From: Monarcha castaneiventris obscurior
Lineage: Eukaryota; Chordata; Aves; Passeriformes; Monarchidae
DNA length: 64,000 nucleotides
Direction of reading: 5' to 3'
Assembly: GCA_026261815.1 (NCBI GenBank)
Contig: JAMPIT010000890.1
Location: 8,338,001-8,402,000 of the forward strand
The notes under the pieces are model-generated. The model saw nothing but the letters and a program-made list of their open reading frames with translations, had not been told where the DNA came from and made no database searches. This document shows positions 36,290 through 47,495 of the stretch, in pieces. Position numbers and translations under genes: made by a program. Numbering within the stretch: the first letter of the stretch is position 1; every line of letters begins with the position of its first letter.

Positions 36290-36670
36290 CTTCTTTGAAA
36301 GAGATACCCAGCCGCATTCCCATTTTAAGGTTCAGCTATAGAGTTTGCATAACAACCGCTTGGCAGCCCCCCCTCTCTTGCACTCCGTTAACAAGCTGTA
36401 ACGTATAGCTGCAGGTTGCTATAATCTCATTAATATTTTGGAAACTTGAATATTGAGTATTTCAGACCGCTCATTCCCCATATGCCAGGCCACTCCCGCT
36501 ATGCTGGCTGGTTCCTTTCTCTCCATTATTAGCAATTAGCTCCTACCTTCCAAAGTCAGCTCCAAGTATCCAAGATACTAGCAAAGGAATCAACTATGTG
36601 TTGCAAGCTAAGCATGCTTAATATCTCCCAAACAAACAAAGAGACAACATTTCTTTAAGTAATGAAGATG
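36290..36670. promoter_or_regulatory. AT-rich patch 3' of ATOH1: candidate conserved enhancer
   Basis: A sharply AT-rich, repeat-free patch sits inside GC-rich DNA, 2.3-2.7 kb after the ATOH1 stop. It contains CTCATTAATATTTTGG, TTGAATATTGAG, an E-box CATATG (36479-36484), a homeodomain-type AGCAATTAGC and ATGCTTAATAT. In mammals, ATOH1 expression is driven by a downstream autoregulatory enhancer with two conserved parts (A and B) about 3.4 kb 3' of the gene. Position and composition fit one of these, but I cannot align it here. Confidence 0.5.
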
Positions 36671-39329
36671 GATAAATCGCTTTATTGAGCTTGCGACAGT
36701 GTTTGTTTTGTATAGACTACCGCAAAGTTTTTTAACAAGAGCGGGGACGCGCACCAGCCCCTGGAAGCAGTCTCGCCCGGTTTGCTTCGTGGGGTTTTAT
36801 CATCCTGAACGGGTTTTTATTTGAAAAGGGCGAGTCAGAAGCGCACTATCCGAGCGTTAAATTTTGGCTGAGCGCTAACTGTCCTCCGGGGTGTGCGAAA
36901 CGACCGCGGGGGCTCGGGGGGCTTGGGGAAGCGGTCGCCTTTGTGCGAGGCTCACGGCGGCTCCGTTGCCTTTCGAGCCTGGGTCGCCGGATGAAGAGCG
37001 GCCGCGGGCTCCGGTGCGGGGCTCTGCCGGGCCGTCCCGACCGCGGGGATTTCGGGGGGACGGAGCGGGGCGAGGCGCGGCGGTGGCGGGGCCGCGGCGC
37101 ATCTCTGCCGTGCAGCTCTCCGGCTGCTGTTTGCTCAACCTCTGGCCTCGGGGAGGGAGGAGGAAGGGAAGGGGGAGAAAGGGTTAAACCCAGCGAGGGG
37201 AGACCAGAAAAGCGCAGGGACCACGGGGGGGTTAAAGGGGGAGCTGGCCGTGGGGCCAGTGTTTCTTAATTAGAGCGGGGCGGACAATGCTTTGGGGCGG
37301 ACAATGGGGGGGACAGGGGGGCTGGAGGGCGGAGGGGGGGGTCTGGCCTCGCTCCCGGCAGCGGTGCGCCGTGTCTGGAGCGGAGCACGCGTTGTCAGCT
37401 GGTGAGCGCAGCGGCCTTTCAGGCGGCTCCCCAGGGAGCTGCGCGCCCGCGGTGAGCTCCGTCGTCACCCCCTCCCCTCCATCATCATCATCATCGGCCT
37501 CCTCCTCCTCGGCGGCCCCCCACCCCAGCCGAGCACAACAGCCAGCATTCAAGCCCCCTTGCCTCCCTCCCCTCGCACAACAGCAGCGCAGTGGCAGCCA
37601 CGCCACCTCCCAGCAACCAGCAGCACGCGAGGGCACCGCCGGGGCACCTGAAAGAGTCAAAGCCAAAGAAAGGGAGACAAAGGAGGAGAAAAAGATACGC
37701 AGGAGCGGCCCAGCGTGTCTGCTCCGACAGTGCGGGGAGGCAGGCGCCCACAGAGGGACGGGCGAGCCCACGGGGAGGCCGGCCCGGCCGGGCGTGCACA
37801 CGCGTGGCCGCCTGCACAGGTCCGCTCGCTCACAGGGGTCCGAGCCGCTGCGGCAGCGATGGGCACACGCAGAAATCCCCCGCTCCGTGCCGGAGCACAG
37901 GGAAGCTCCCCGGAAACTTTCTGCCCCGCAGCCTCGTCCCCGCGTGGGGCACCTCCCGGCTCGCGATTCTGTGTGTGCCCCTGACTCCTGTGGCCCCACC
38001 TCTGGCACTGCCACCCGCGGGCACCCGGTGCCCGGCAGGAGCCGACCTTGTGTCTGGTCACCCGGTGTCACATGTGCCCGTGACTGACTTATCGGGGAGA
38101 GAAAAATGCGGGGAAAGTGGCGAGGGATCCGCTTGTGCGTGGGTGAGGGGGGACCCTGCCGGCCCCGCGTGGGGAGCATCCTCTCCACGGACAAGCCAGG
38201 CTGGAGCGAGGAGCTGCCGGAGCACCCTGGGGGACAAGGGGACAAGTTTTCCATCCCTAGCCGAGTCCTTGCAGCGCGGAAGGGGCTTTGCTCGGGGCTG
38301 GGTGTCCGCCGGGGCCGGGGCTGGGGCGCGCGACCGGCTGCCCTCCCGGAGCTGGGCTGGGGCCTCGGAAAGCCTCATGCTGCCCTGCCGCCACCCCCTG
38401 TCAACTTCAGGCGGACTCTCCCTAAGGACGTTTTCCAGAGCTGCTGCACCGCCGGCAGTGGATGGGAGCGCGGCTCCGCGGGCTGCGCTGCACCTGAGCG
38501 CTGGGTGCGCTGATGGTGTGCGGTGTGTGCGCTGCCGCCGCTGGCCATTGCCGGGCTGCCCGGAGCGGGGCAGACAGAGAGGCCTCTTCTGAAGTGCTAT
38601 CGAATGGCTCGGGATGCCTTCGGGAGCCCAGCCAAGGCGTGTCAAAGGCGGTTTGAGCGGTGAAGCATTTAAACGCTACAATGGGTGACTTTCTGGCGTG
38701 TGCTTTTCTCCCTCCCCGCTTAGGCCCGGGAGGAGGGAGCAGGGGTTTTTACTAAGCCGCTCCGGGGGTGAGTGCGACACCCGCAGCCCCCGCAGCCCCC
38801 AGCCCGGTGCCGCAGCCGGGCTCTTCCCGGCGGCGCGGCCGCCTCTGCCCCGTCAGGCAGCGGGGAGAGCTCGGGGCTTCTGCCGCTCCCCGCAAGTTTT
38901 CGCTCCCAGCTCGGTTTAACCGAGGCCGCTCGGGCTGGGGAGGTGCCGGCCCGTCGCACCCGCTGCAGCTCGGAGCGCAGCTGGAACTTGAGATGGGAGC
39001 TTGTTTTTGTATAGACTGCCCGGGAGCGCGGGGATGGGCTCTCAGTAGTGCTGACAGGGATGGCGAGATTTGGGGGTAGGAAAGCAAAGCCCCTCCGTTT
39101 CTGAAGAGATTTATTTTTGTATTTCACCCCGTCTTTTCCTCCGTTTGTTTTGTTGGCTTTTTGTTGTTTTTGTTTTGGGGTTTTTTTGGTTTTTTTTCCC
39201 TTCCCCTTCTTCCCCAGCTCTCCCCTCTCTGATCTCTTCTTATCTTTCTTTCCCGGGTGGTGGAGGCCACCCCTTTTCCCCCGCTCCACACCGAGGCGCG
39301 CACCCGCGGCGGGCGAGCGGGGCTGCAGC
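36671..39329. other. GC-rich ATOH1 3' flank, second block
   Basis: CpG-rich sequence with an exact 13-bp direct repeat GGGGCGGACAATG at 37277-37289 and 37294-37306, each containing a SOX-type ACAATG core next to a CTTAATTAGAG homeodomain-type site (37265-37275). A short (ATC)n/(CTC)n run lies at about 37482-37515. Open frames of 200-340 codons occur on both strands but are GC-driven and unrecognised. Confidence 0.55.
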
Positions 39330-39800
39330 ACTTTTGTGGGGCGGTTAATCAATGGCACATCAGCGAGACAGCGCATCAGCCCATCTGCTTGATAGATATT
39401 CAGAAGGGCTCCAGCCCTTTTGAAGTCTAATTTCTTCCCCGGGAGAACGCGCCGGGTAATTTACCATCATTTCCCAGGCAGGGCGGCCAGCGGGTTAACC
39501 CTTTCCCCAAGCGCTGCCGCCGAGGGTTTTCCTCCCGAGCGAGCAGCTTTGAATGCCTCAGCGCCTCGCCGCAAACTTGTAAAAGTGCCTCTTTAATGGT
39601 ACGTGACTCGCTGAAACAGGACACCCGGCCCACCGGCACGGTAAACCCCTCTCCGGCTTGTCAGATTGGTGTTTAAAAGACCTGCTCGGGACAAGCAAAT
39701 CCCTGGACCCTACCGGGTCAGCTCGTATCATTTCAGCTCCAACCACCCACTGACATTTTGGTGTTTCAACATCTTCGACCTTGGGTTTTTTTTTTGTTCC
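39330..39800. promoter_or_regulatory. second candidate conserved element 3' of ATOH1
   Basis: A patch of balanced composition follows GC-rich DNA, 5.4-5.9 kb after the ATOH1 stop. It has GGTTAATCAATGGCAC (homeodomain plus SOX-like), an E-box CATCTG (39380-39385), TTGATAGATATTCAG and GGTAATTTACCATCATTT. It is repeat-free and motif-dense, like a developmental enhancer. It is unproven without alignment or assay. Confidence 0.4.
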
Positions 39801-42800
39801 CATCCGATGCTCAGAAACGCAGTTTTATCCAGAGGCAGGAGCAAGGATGGGAAGCGAGCAGCGCATCACGTACGGGCTGAGGTGCAGCGCTGCGATGCAG
39901 AATGCTCTGGCTCAGAGGGTGGCAGAGCCCGGCAGGGGCGGGGGGACGGGATGGACACCTCGTCACCCCCCGGGCTGCGGGACCCGGCACCGCTGCTGTG
40001 GCGGGACACGCCGGGAGGTGGCCCGTCCCTCTGCCCCGTCCGGGGCCGGTGAGCCCGGGGAGGATGCCGAGCCTGCACCCAGCACCCCGGCACCTCTGAG
40101 ATGCGCCCCTCAATGAGCCAGCGGAGCTGTCGGAGTTGCGTCCGCGGACAGGGGAAAGCGTTTGACTCTGCAAGTTGCTGAGCTTTTATTTGTTTTCTCT
40201 GCTTCCTTCCTCCTCCGAGGGCTCTGCCAAGCCGGGAGATGCCCGGACCGCCGACGTGCGCTGACTGAACTCTGATTCAGGGGACGCGTTCAATAAGCTC
40301 GAGACCGTTGGGCGGCATCACCTGCTTCCCATAAACCCCAAAATAAACCCCGGGGACCGGCCGGAGCCGCCGCCGTGCCCTCAGTCCCCACCTGCACCTC
40401 GCTTATCTACAGTCAACATTTTTATCCTGCCCGAGAAAGGTTCCTGCTCGCTCCCAGCTCCGGGGCGGCATCCGCGACCAGAGGCTACACCCCGGTCCCC
40501 CTTCCCCGCCAGCTGGGGCAGCCCCCACTTCTCCTGGGAGCAGTGCGAGGAGATCGGCTTTTTTATAAATTCATTCATTTATTGAATCCGCCGGCCCAGC
40601 TTCTGTAAGAGCTGTGCACGACAATGTCCCCTGCAACATCTCTTCTCTGAAGTCTCCTTCAAAAAAGAAGGAGGGTGGTGGTGCATTTATTTACTGGGGT
40701 TTTGTAACACAGAAACGTTTTGTGGCTGGAGAGGCTGGGGGAAGCCTTGCTGTTGGTTTCCACTGGAGTAGGAGTGGGCTGTGCACAGGGTCAGAGCAAA
40801 GCGGGGAGGCAGGGGAAGGAAGCAGGGACCCCTGTCAGAGCGGGCAGGGGGATCTTTCATACTCCATTTTGGAAAGCAATGAAAAGGGGGATGAGTGCTT
40901 CCACACAGCTTGTCTGCTTTGGATTTCAGTTGCTGTGGACGAAAGTATCACTTTAGTATTGCTTTGTAGTAGCCACAGTTTACATTATTTTATTTTTCTC
41001 ATGCCGGTACTAATGCTGAACTAAGGGCTGGTGTCACATGAAGGTCCCCCAAAATGCCGACTGTAACAAGCTGTGATGATTTGTGGTAGGACTGCACAAC
41101 CATCCTACAGACATGGTACAGCTGGGAGATTATGTAAGGCTCATTTAGGCACTACTTAGAGTTCTCAGTCCCTGATCTTCCCCTCTGGCCTGAGGAGGAA
41201 TTATCCTGTCTGAGGAGAAGGACCTGAGGCCCAGCAGTGTTTAGTGACTTGCTGTGGACAACAGGAGCCCAGAGTCATAGGTGGGGTGTGAGTACAGGAT
41301 GTGTGCCACCACTTTCTCACACAACACACTTTATTCCAGTTGCTTCAAAAGTATTGCCAGTTGCAAGACTTTGTTCAAAGCAAAGGACAGTCAGCCAGGG
41401 GCTGTCTTTACACTTCCAGAGATGTTTCACCATGGTTTTTGGTAGTGTCATCATTTCAAAAGCCCGAGGAATCAGCTTGTTTTGCCCCCAGCTGTAGCCT
41501 GTTATTTAGGGTGGGTCAAGAGGGAGGGAGAGGTGGAATTTTCTGATATATGATAAAGCTGAGCAGTATTTTGGGAAGGATGGTGACTGGATGCAGGCTT
41601 CTGCAAGCAAAGTGATTCTCCTGATTCACAGCTTGTTCCCTCATTAAGTTTGAATCTGCTTAATTTGTTCCTGCTGGAGCTTCCCCACTGGGATGGGTGA
41701 GAACATGGCTCTGAGGTGGTTTTCCCGGGCATGTGATCCTCTAAGGCACAGTCTGATGTGCAGAACATGCAGTACCTCCCAGCCTCAGTCAGCTCTCAGG
41801 TAGGAAGAATATCTCTTATTTTTCTGAAGTTAGCAGTGCTGCAATGTTTGTAGTTGAAGATATGATAAATACAGCCTGAATTACATTGTTATGTTTCATC
41901 ACTTACTGGAATGTCTTGCAAAAACACTCTCACAGCAAATTTTTGTGTGGTTCATCTTTGGTCGTGGAAAGATTTCTGGATTAAATCAATTATGCTTCTA
42001 TTACGTGGCTATCAAGGCATTCAGTTAACTCTCTTCCCTGCACTACAGTTTGGTGGCTTCCTCTGTGCATTGCAGAATATCCTAAAAGCTTTTTGTTTAA
42101 AAAGCTTTGAAAAACAGAAGGCTGGCTCTGTGAGGATGGCAGCTAGGAAAAAAAAGGCTCTGAATTGCCATAGGGTTCCCAGAGTTTTTGTGTAGGGAAA
42201 GAGTGGAAGCTTAGGAGCGTTGCTGGCTGTAACTTTGGAGTTACACACACCAAGTGAACTAAGGGACATTAACCTTTGTATATCTCAAGCTAAACAAGAA
42301 TTTAAAAAGCAATTCATAGCTTTTCCCCTGGTATTCCCAGCCCCTGAGGAAGTGACATCTGGAAGGGATATTTCTGTATTTGGTTTCCTTTTGTTTTTCT
42401 AAATAACTGGGAAGTGTAAATAGAAGAGCACCTTCCAACTGAAAACAACAGGTCTAAAGTTACCTTAGAGCTTCTGTGGTCATAATTTCAAGTATTCTTA
42501 AACCAGGAACACAAAAAAAATATTCCCCAAAATAGAAATAAGAAAAATTAAAGTATTTTTGGTCTTCCAAAGCCAGGCTTTTGGTCTTCAAAAGCTGCTG
42601 AGTGTTGAGAGGTTTTCAGCTGTTTCTGTGGCAGTTGGGTGCTTAGCAGGGAAGGACAACTTGGACTCTCATTGGAATACTGAAGTGATATCTGTGGGTG
42701 CATTTTGCAGTTGTACCTATTATCCTTGCACACCTTGACAATATTTGTGGAGCTGCTGTAGGGAGCTGACCTGGAGGTTGCTGAAATAGATGGTGGTGCA

Positions 42801-44440
42801 GGATCAGGGCCTCCACAGAGGGTCAGCAGGCAAAACTGAATAAAGCTCTCCGAAGTCTGCAGGAAACATTGGGAGCAAATTGCTTGATGTAATCTTTTGG
42901 CAGACCTTTAATTTGTTTATTCAAATAAAAACATGACAGATAATCATAGATGAGAACTTTTTTCTTTTTCTTTCATGAATTGATCTATTTTGATGGATCT
43001 TCTTGATTTTCAGTACTTCAAATCTGAGAAATGTAAAAACATAAGTTTCAAGATGTTTACTCTACCTTTGGAGCTTTTTGAAAAGTTATTGGAAGTGCAG
43101 TGCCAGAAGTTCCATTTCAGCTTTTCTGTAGCCTGAAAAAAATTAAGAATATATTCTAATTTTCTTTTCCCTCTCATTCCTATCAAACAAAATCAAACCA
43201 CTGCTTGCTAGCCCCTCCTGTTTGTCCTGATACTCAGTCTGTAGATATTACACCTGCCGTGTTTACTGCTATCACATAAAATTCATACTCTGTGACTGGC
43301 TCTAGATCAGTGACTGGTCTGTGGTGGAGCCCAAGGCATTTTAATTAGGAGACTCTGCAACTGTTGGAAGACTGAGCCATCAGCCTTTGGAAAGTATAGA
43401 TTTTGTGAGGAAGAATGTTCTCTGCTGGTTTTAATTTTTTTCTCATATAAATTTCATATTTTATAAGTATGACTAGAGAAAAAAAGGAAGCCAGCAAATT
43501 GGTGCATTCAGTTTCTGTGATTCTACTACAGTACCAACATCAATATATTTAATCAGCTAAAAAATCAATTAACATAATAGAAAATATAGCATTAAAGATT
43601 TTCCTAAATTCTGCAATTTTTATCTAAATACCCCCTTTGACAATTCTTGCATTGCACTGTTTGTTTTTCCCTTCACGCATTTTGAGGTTTGAAAACGAAT
43701 GGCTGAATTTCTCTATGAGTTCTAATGCCCTCACTGGAAGAGAATATCCTAAAGTTCTCATCAAATGTTACTGGAAATTACTTCAGGCCTCTGATTTTTC
43801 AAAGGGATATTTAATTAATTTTTTTTTTTTTTAATGCAATGGGTAAGGATTTTTGAGTGGCAGTCTAATGTTAACATTTTAGAACATACTACTGGAGAGG
43901 AGAGCAGTGTGACAGTTTTCCATCAGCATAAACCTCCTCTGTATTCAGGAAGGTCTCACCTCTTTGGGGAAAAGAATTACCACCTTCAGTGTTGTGGTAT
44001 GAAGTGAAATGTGATCTAAGTTGGATGATGGAAACCATTCAACTAAAAAAATAGACCATAGGAAAGCTGACCAGAGGTTTCCCAAATGGAAAAGATGGGA
44101 GAAACAATAAAGCCAGGATATAGTAAATTACCATATTGTGTATTTATTTGGGGCTATATTCATGCACAGAGCGGGACAGATTGCTTAGGAGAAACAGCTC
44201 CTCTCTTTGTCTTTGGAAAGACCAGGAAATCTGATGAGACATCAAAAGAAATGTGAGAGCATTGCTTAAATCTGCCCATGCTGGCCATTACACACATTTC
44301 ATGGTTTTGGAGTTAATGATGAGGAGTAGATGTGCTAACAGCAAATGTCATGACCTGCTTTGCAGGGGCTGCCCCTCTGAACACACACTGGCCCTCCTGT
44401 ACAGGTGTCCTTCCTGTCTGGTCCGGTGGTAGCTGGCAAA
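39801..44440. other. intergenic DNA downstream of ATOH1
   Basis: GC content declines through 39800-40620 and is AT-rich afterwards. I recognise no gene, RNA or element. Around 40300-40350 there is an E-box CACCTG and AT-rich CATAAACCCC / AAATAAACCCC repeats. Confidence 0.6.
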
Positions 44441-44525
44441 CCATGGAATCGCAGAATGGTTTGGGTGGGAAGGCACCCTAAAGGTCATCTAGCTCCATCT
44501 GCCCTCCCACAGGCAGGGACACCGA
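44441..44525 (-). mobile_element. CR1 LINE 3'-end fragment
   Basis: The segment CATGGAATCGCAGAATGGTTTGGG and what follows to GGCAGGGACACC is the reverse complement of a CR1 3' untranslated end. It starts with degenerate copies of the octamer complementary to ATTCTATG, which marks the CR1 3' terminus. The element therefore lies on the minus strand, severely 5'-truncated, as most CR1 copies are. Confidence 0.75.
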
Positions 44526-44572
44526 TGCCCATTTTGTGGGCAGATCCAAATGCTTGTTTTCACATTGTCCCT

Positions 44573-44704
44573 CTGTACTCAGCGCTGCTGAGGCTGCACC
44601 TCGAGTGCTGTGTCCTGTTCTGGGCCCCTCTCTACAAGAAAGACATCGAGATGCTGGAATGTGTCCAGAGAAGGGCAAGGGAGCTGGTGAAGGGTCTGGA
44701 GCAC
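44573..44704 (+). mobile_element. CR1-type LINE coding fragment
   Basis: On the + strand this reads [20 protein letters not shown], which matches the phrase near the C-terminal end of CR1 ORF2 (LEYCVQFWAP-type). It lies in the opposite orientation to the fragment ending at 44525, so two insertions or a rearrangement are needed. It is only a degenerate fragment. Confidence 0.65.
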
Positions 44705-46199
44705 ATCTCTGTGGTTATTGTCAGGAGATGCTGTTCTAACTTGCATAATAGTATTTTAGGGTTTTTGAAACTGAGAACACAACTCTTGTGGAATACTTCT
44801 GTGATGGCACAGATTTTACTGGCAAACACTGTGTTTTAATAGATGTGCATTGGATCTCCCTGAACTTCCAGTTACGCGGACAAATACTTCTGCATGCGAA
44901 AATAAGCAAATAATTATTAAAAAAGTACATCCAAAGCTGAAATTTACCTTCCTCACCCCCTATTTTCTATTACTTTAGGTAGATTTTCAGCAGCTGTAAC
45001 CGTGAATAGTTTTGTGGTTATGACTCCAGAAGCAGTGACACATCTCAGTCACCACGGCCCAATACATATTTTTGTACAGCCTTACCACTACACATCATTT
45101 TGCCTTAAGAAACAGTGACCCTCGAGTAATATGTTACAGTCCAGAGCATGGACACCCCTTTTTAAAGAGCACAGCTATATTGAAGCCCTCTCAGTACTCA
45201 GACAGCCCTGAGCACAACTTGAAGGACCACAAAATTGTGAGTGTAGATACTCAATATTCAATTCTGTCAACCAGATCACCAGCCTGATTTAGAAGAATAT
45301 TTTTAATTTTCCGTGGAAAGTTCAGCGTTTCCATAAAACTCTAATTTAGCCACAATAATATTCAATCAATTGTATTCTGAGGGAGTTTCATAAGCGTTAC
45401 AAACTCCACAATATACTGAAGTAAGGGAGTAGCTTTATCAAAATTCTGACGGCATTGACAATGTGTTCTTGATGTTCGAACACCAGCGGATGAATTCACA
45501 TCATTAATTATGGGGATTCTCAGGAAATATCAAAAATGTCTATTGAAACTCTATCTATGATAAATAGAAGCATGATAATATCTCATTATCCAGGTAAATA
45601 CATTCAGAATTTTTCACTCTATAGAGGATGTAAATAGTGTCATAAAATAACATCCGCATTTGGTTTTAAGTACATAACTAAGCACAGGTTTATGACAACT
45701 GAGTATAACTGTTTTTCTTTTGAAATTAATTCCTTTTTTTTACTGAAGTTGGGGTTTTAAATTGAATTAGGGTATTGGGATATTTTCTATTAGCTCTCTA
45801 AACTTTTTTCTAAGTTTCTTCTCTCCTCTCCAACACTTAACCCTATGCTTATGTGGAGTTGCATCCCTTTCTCCCTGTATGTACTGCAGTGGAAAAATAG
45901 CTGTTACTGATAACCATCCTTCAGGAGTAGTGGGCTACAGAGTCCATAATAGGAAGTTCCTGTGATGAATATGGTGTGTAGCCAAAAGGAAAATCCGTCA
46001 GGGTTCATATTTCCCCTTCTTCAGGAAGAACAGTTTGTCCAAAACGAAACCTTTTTAACCACAAAGCTTTTGTGTTGTACATAGTAGGACACTGTTATGT
46101 TTTAAAAAATAGCCTTTGAAGTTGCCTATGAGCTGCTGCCTTGATTAATTTAAAATTTTAGGCTTACGCACCCTGCCATAAACTCTTTTATTAACTTTT

Positions 46200-46560
46200 T
46201 TATTGCAACTGAACTTCAGGGCTTTGCGCTGGGAGGCAGGTGTTCCGAAGGATGCCCTGAATCAACACAGGGAAGCCCAACCTCAGCCCGACACCGCCAT
46301 AAAACCGCGTGAGGCGGAGCCCATAAACCCGTGTCTGAGCTGCTCCCGGCTCCGGGGCCTGGCTGGCGCTGCTGCACGGAGGATGTTGCTCAGTGGGCCC
46401 GGCTCTTCCCGGGGCCGGCTCCTCTTCCCGGGCCCGGCATCTCCCCGCTGGGAGCGCCGGGGCGGCTCCTCGGCTGCGGGCGGGGCCGGGCGGGCGGCGG
46501 GCTCTGTCCATGGTAGCTGCGGCCTCCCGGCTCTGCCAGAGACCCTCGAGGGCTTGTGAT
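46200..46560. promoter_or_regulatory. isolated CpG-rich patch
   Basis: About 360 bp of CpG-rich DNA with GGGCGG and GGGGCGG boxes is isolated in AT-rich surroundings, about 12.3-12.6 kb after ATOH1. Open frames up to 118 codons are low-complexity. It could be a distal promoter or enhancer island. No transcript structure is visible. Confidence 0.45.
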
Positions 46561-46585
46561 CGCTTTTCCTTCCTTTTTTTTTCAG

Positions 46586-46592
<7 letters not shown>

Positions 46593-46626
<34 letters not shown>
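46593..46626. repeat. 34-base T homopolymer
   Basis: An uninterrupted run of T (46593-46626), preceded by shorter T runs from 46574, directly follows the CpG-rich patch. The length is prone to assembly error. It may be the A-tail of a minus-strand retro-insertion, but no source gene is visible on the far side. Confidence 0.9.
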
Positions 46627-47036
46627 CCGCCCCATGCCCCCTCTCCTCCTCTTCCCCCTCCTTAGTTTAGTCCCTTCCGGCTAATACTGACTCTACAAAA
46701 AACCCAAAACCAAACAGCCTCACCAAACACCTCAGTGCACACCTCTCCACCCCGCCCTGTTCAATGCAGCGTGTGCTTTTAATCTATATATCGCCCCTAG
46801 CTAAAACTCTTCGGTGATAGATGAAGCTTGGCTTGTGACACAGGTGACACAGTGGTAATTTCTTCTGGGGTCTACAGATTTTTGTTATGACATAACAGAA
46901 AACAGGCAATATCGTTCCAGTCTGTATTTCAATTTATGAGGCTCAATATGAAACAAAATATTGAAAAAAAATGCTCAGAATGAAATATAAGAAGTTCTTG
47001 CAAAAGCTGTGCTAAGAATCAATCTAAAATCATGCA

Positions 47037-47495
47037 GTCATAGAGTCATTAAGGTTGGAAAAGACCTCTAAGGCCACCTGTCCAGCTGTCAAACCAGCAC
47101 CACGACCATGTTCACCACTAAACCATGTCCTCGAGTGTTATATCCACACATTTTTTTAACATTTCCAGGGATGGTGACTCCACCATTTCCCTGCACATAC
47201 TATACTTGATAGATCTTTCTGTGATTTTTGGTTTTTTCTCAATATCTAATCCAAACCTCCACTGCTGTAATTTGAGGTCATCTCCTGTTGTCACTTATTA
47301 CTGATTCCCAGTCTTGCTGCAACCTCCTTTTTGTTGAGAGCAATAAGATCTCTCCTCAGTCTTCTTTGCTCCAGGCTAAATACCCCTGGCTCCCTCATAT
47401 GACTGAACTCAGACCCTTCCCCAGCTCTGTTGCCTTTCTCCGGCCACTCTCCAGCACCTCAATGTCTTTCCTGTGGTGATGGGCCCAGAACTGTC
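47037..47495 (-). mobile_element. CR1 LINE 3' fragment
   Basis: The segment begins GTCATAGAGTCATTAAGGTTGG and runs through AAAAGACCTCTAAGG to GGGCCCAGAACTG, the reverse complement of the CR1 3' untranslated region and the end of ORF2. The minus-strand orientation is given by the degenerate 3'-terminal octamers at the left edge. The many differences from the usual family sequence suggest an old insertion. Confidence 0.8.

Larger units (their letters stand above)
44705..47036. other. intergenic DNA containing a CpG-rich patch and a long T run
   Basis: Mostly AT-rich unique sequence, except for the features listed separately at about 46200-46560 and 46593-46626. No gene is recognised. Confidence 0.6.

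Noticed and set aside
37232..38592. Overlapping 260-340 codon frames on both strands 3' of ATOH1
   Set aside because: They occur on both strands in a CpG-rich block, with low-complexity products. A real gene would favour one strand and show homology.
46593..46626. T run considered as the tail of a minus-strand processed pseudogene
   Set aside because: The sequence to the right of the run, where the retrocopy body would lie, shows no coding similarity.
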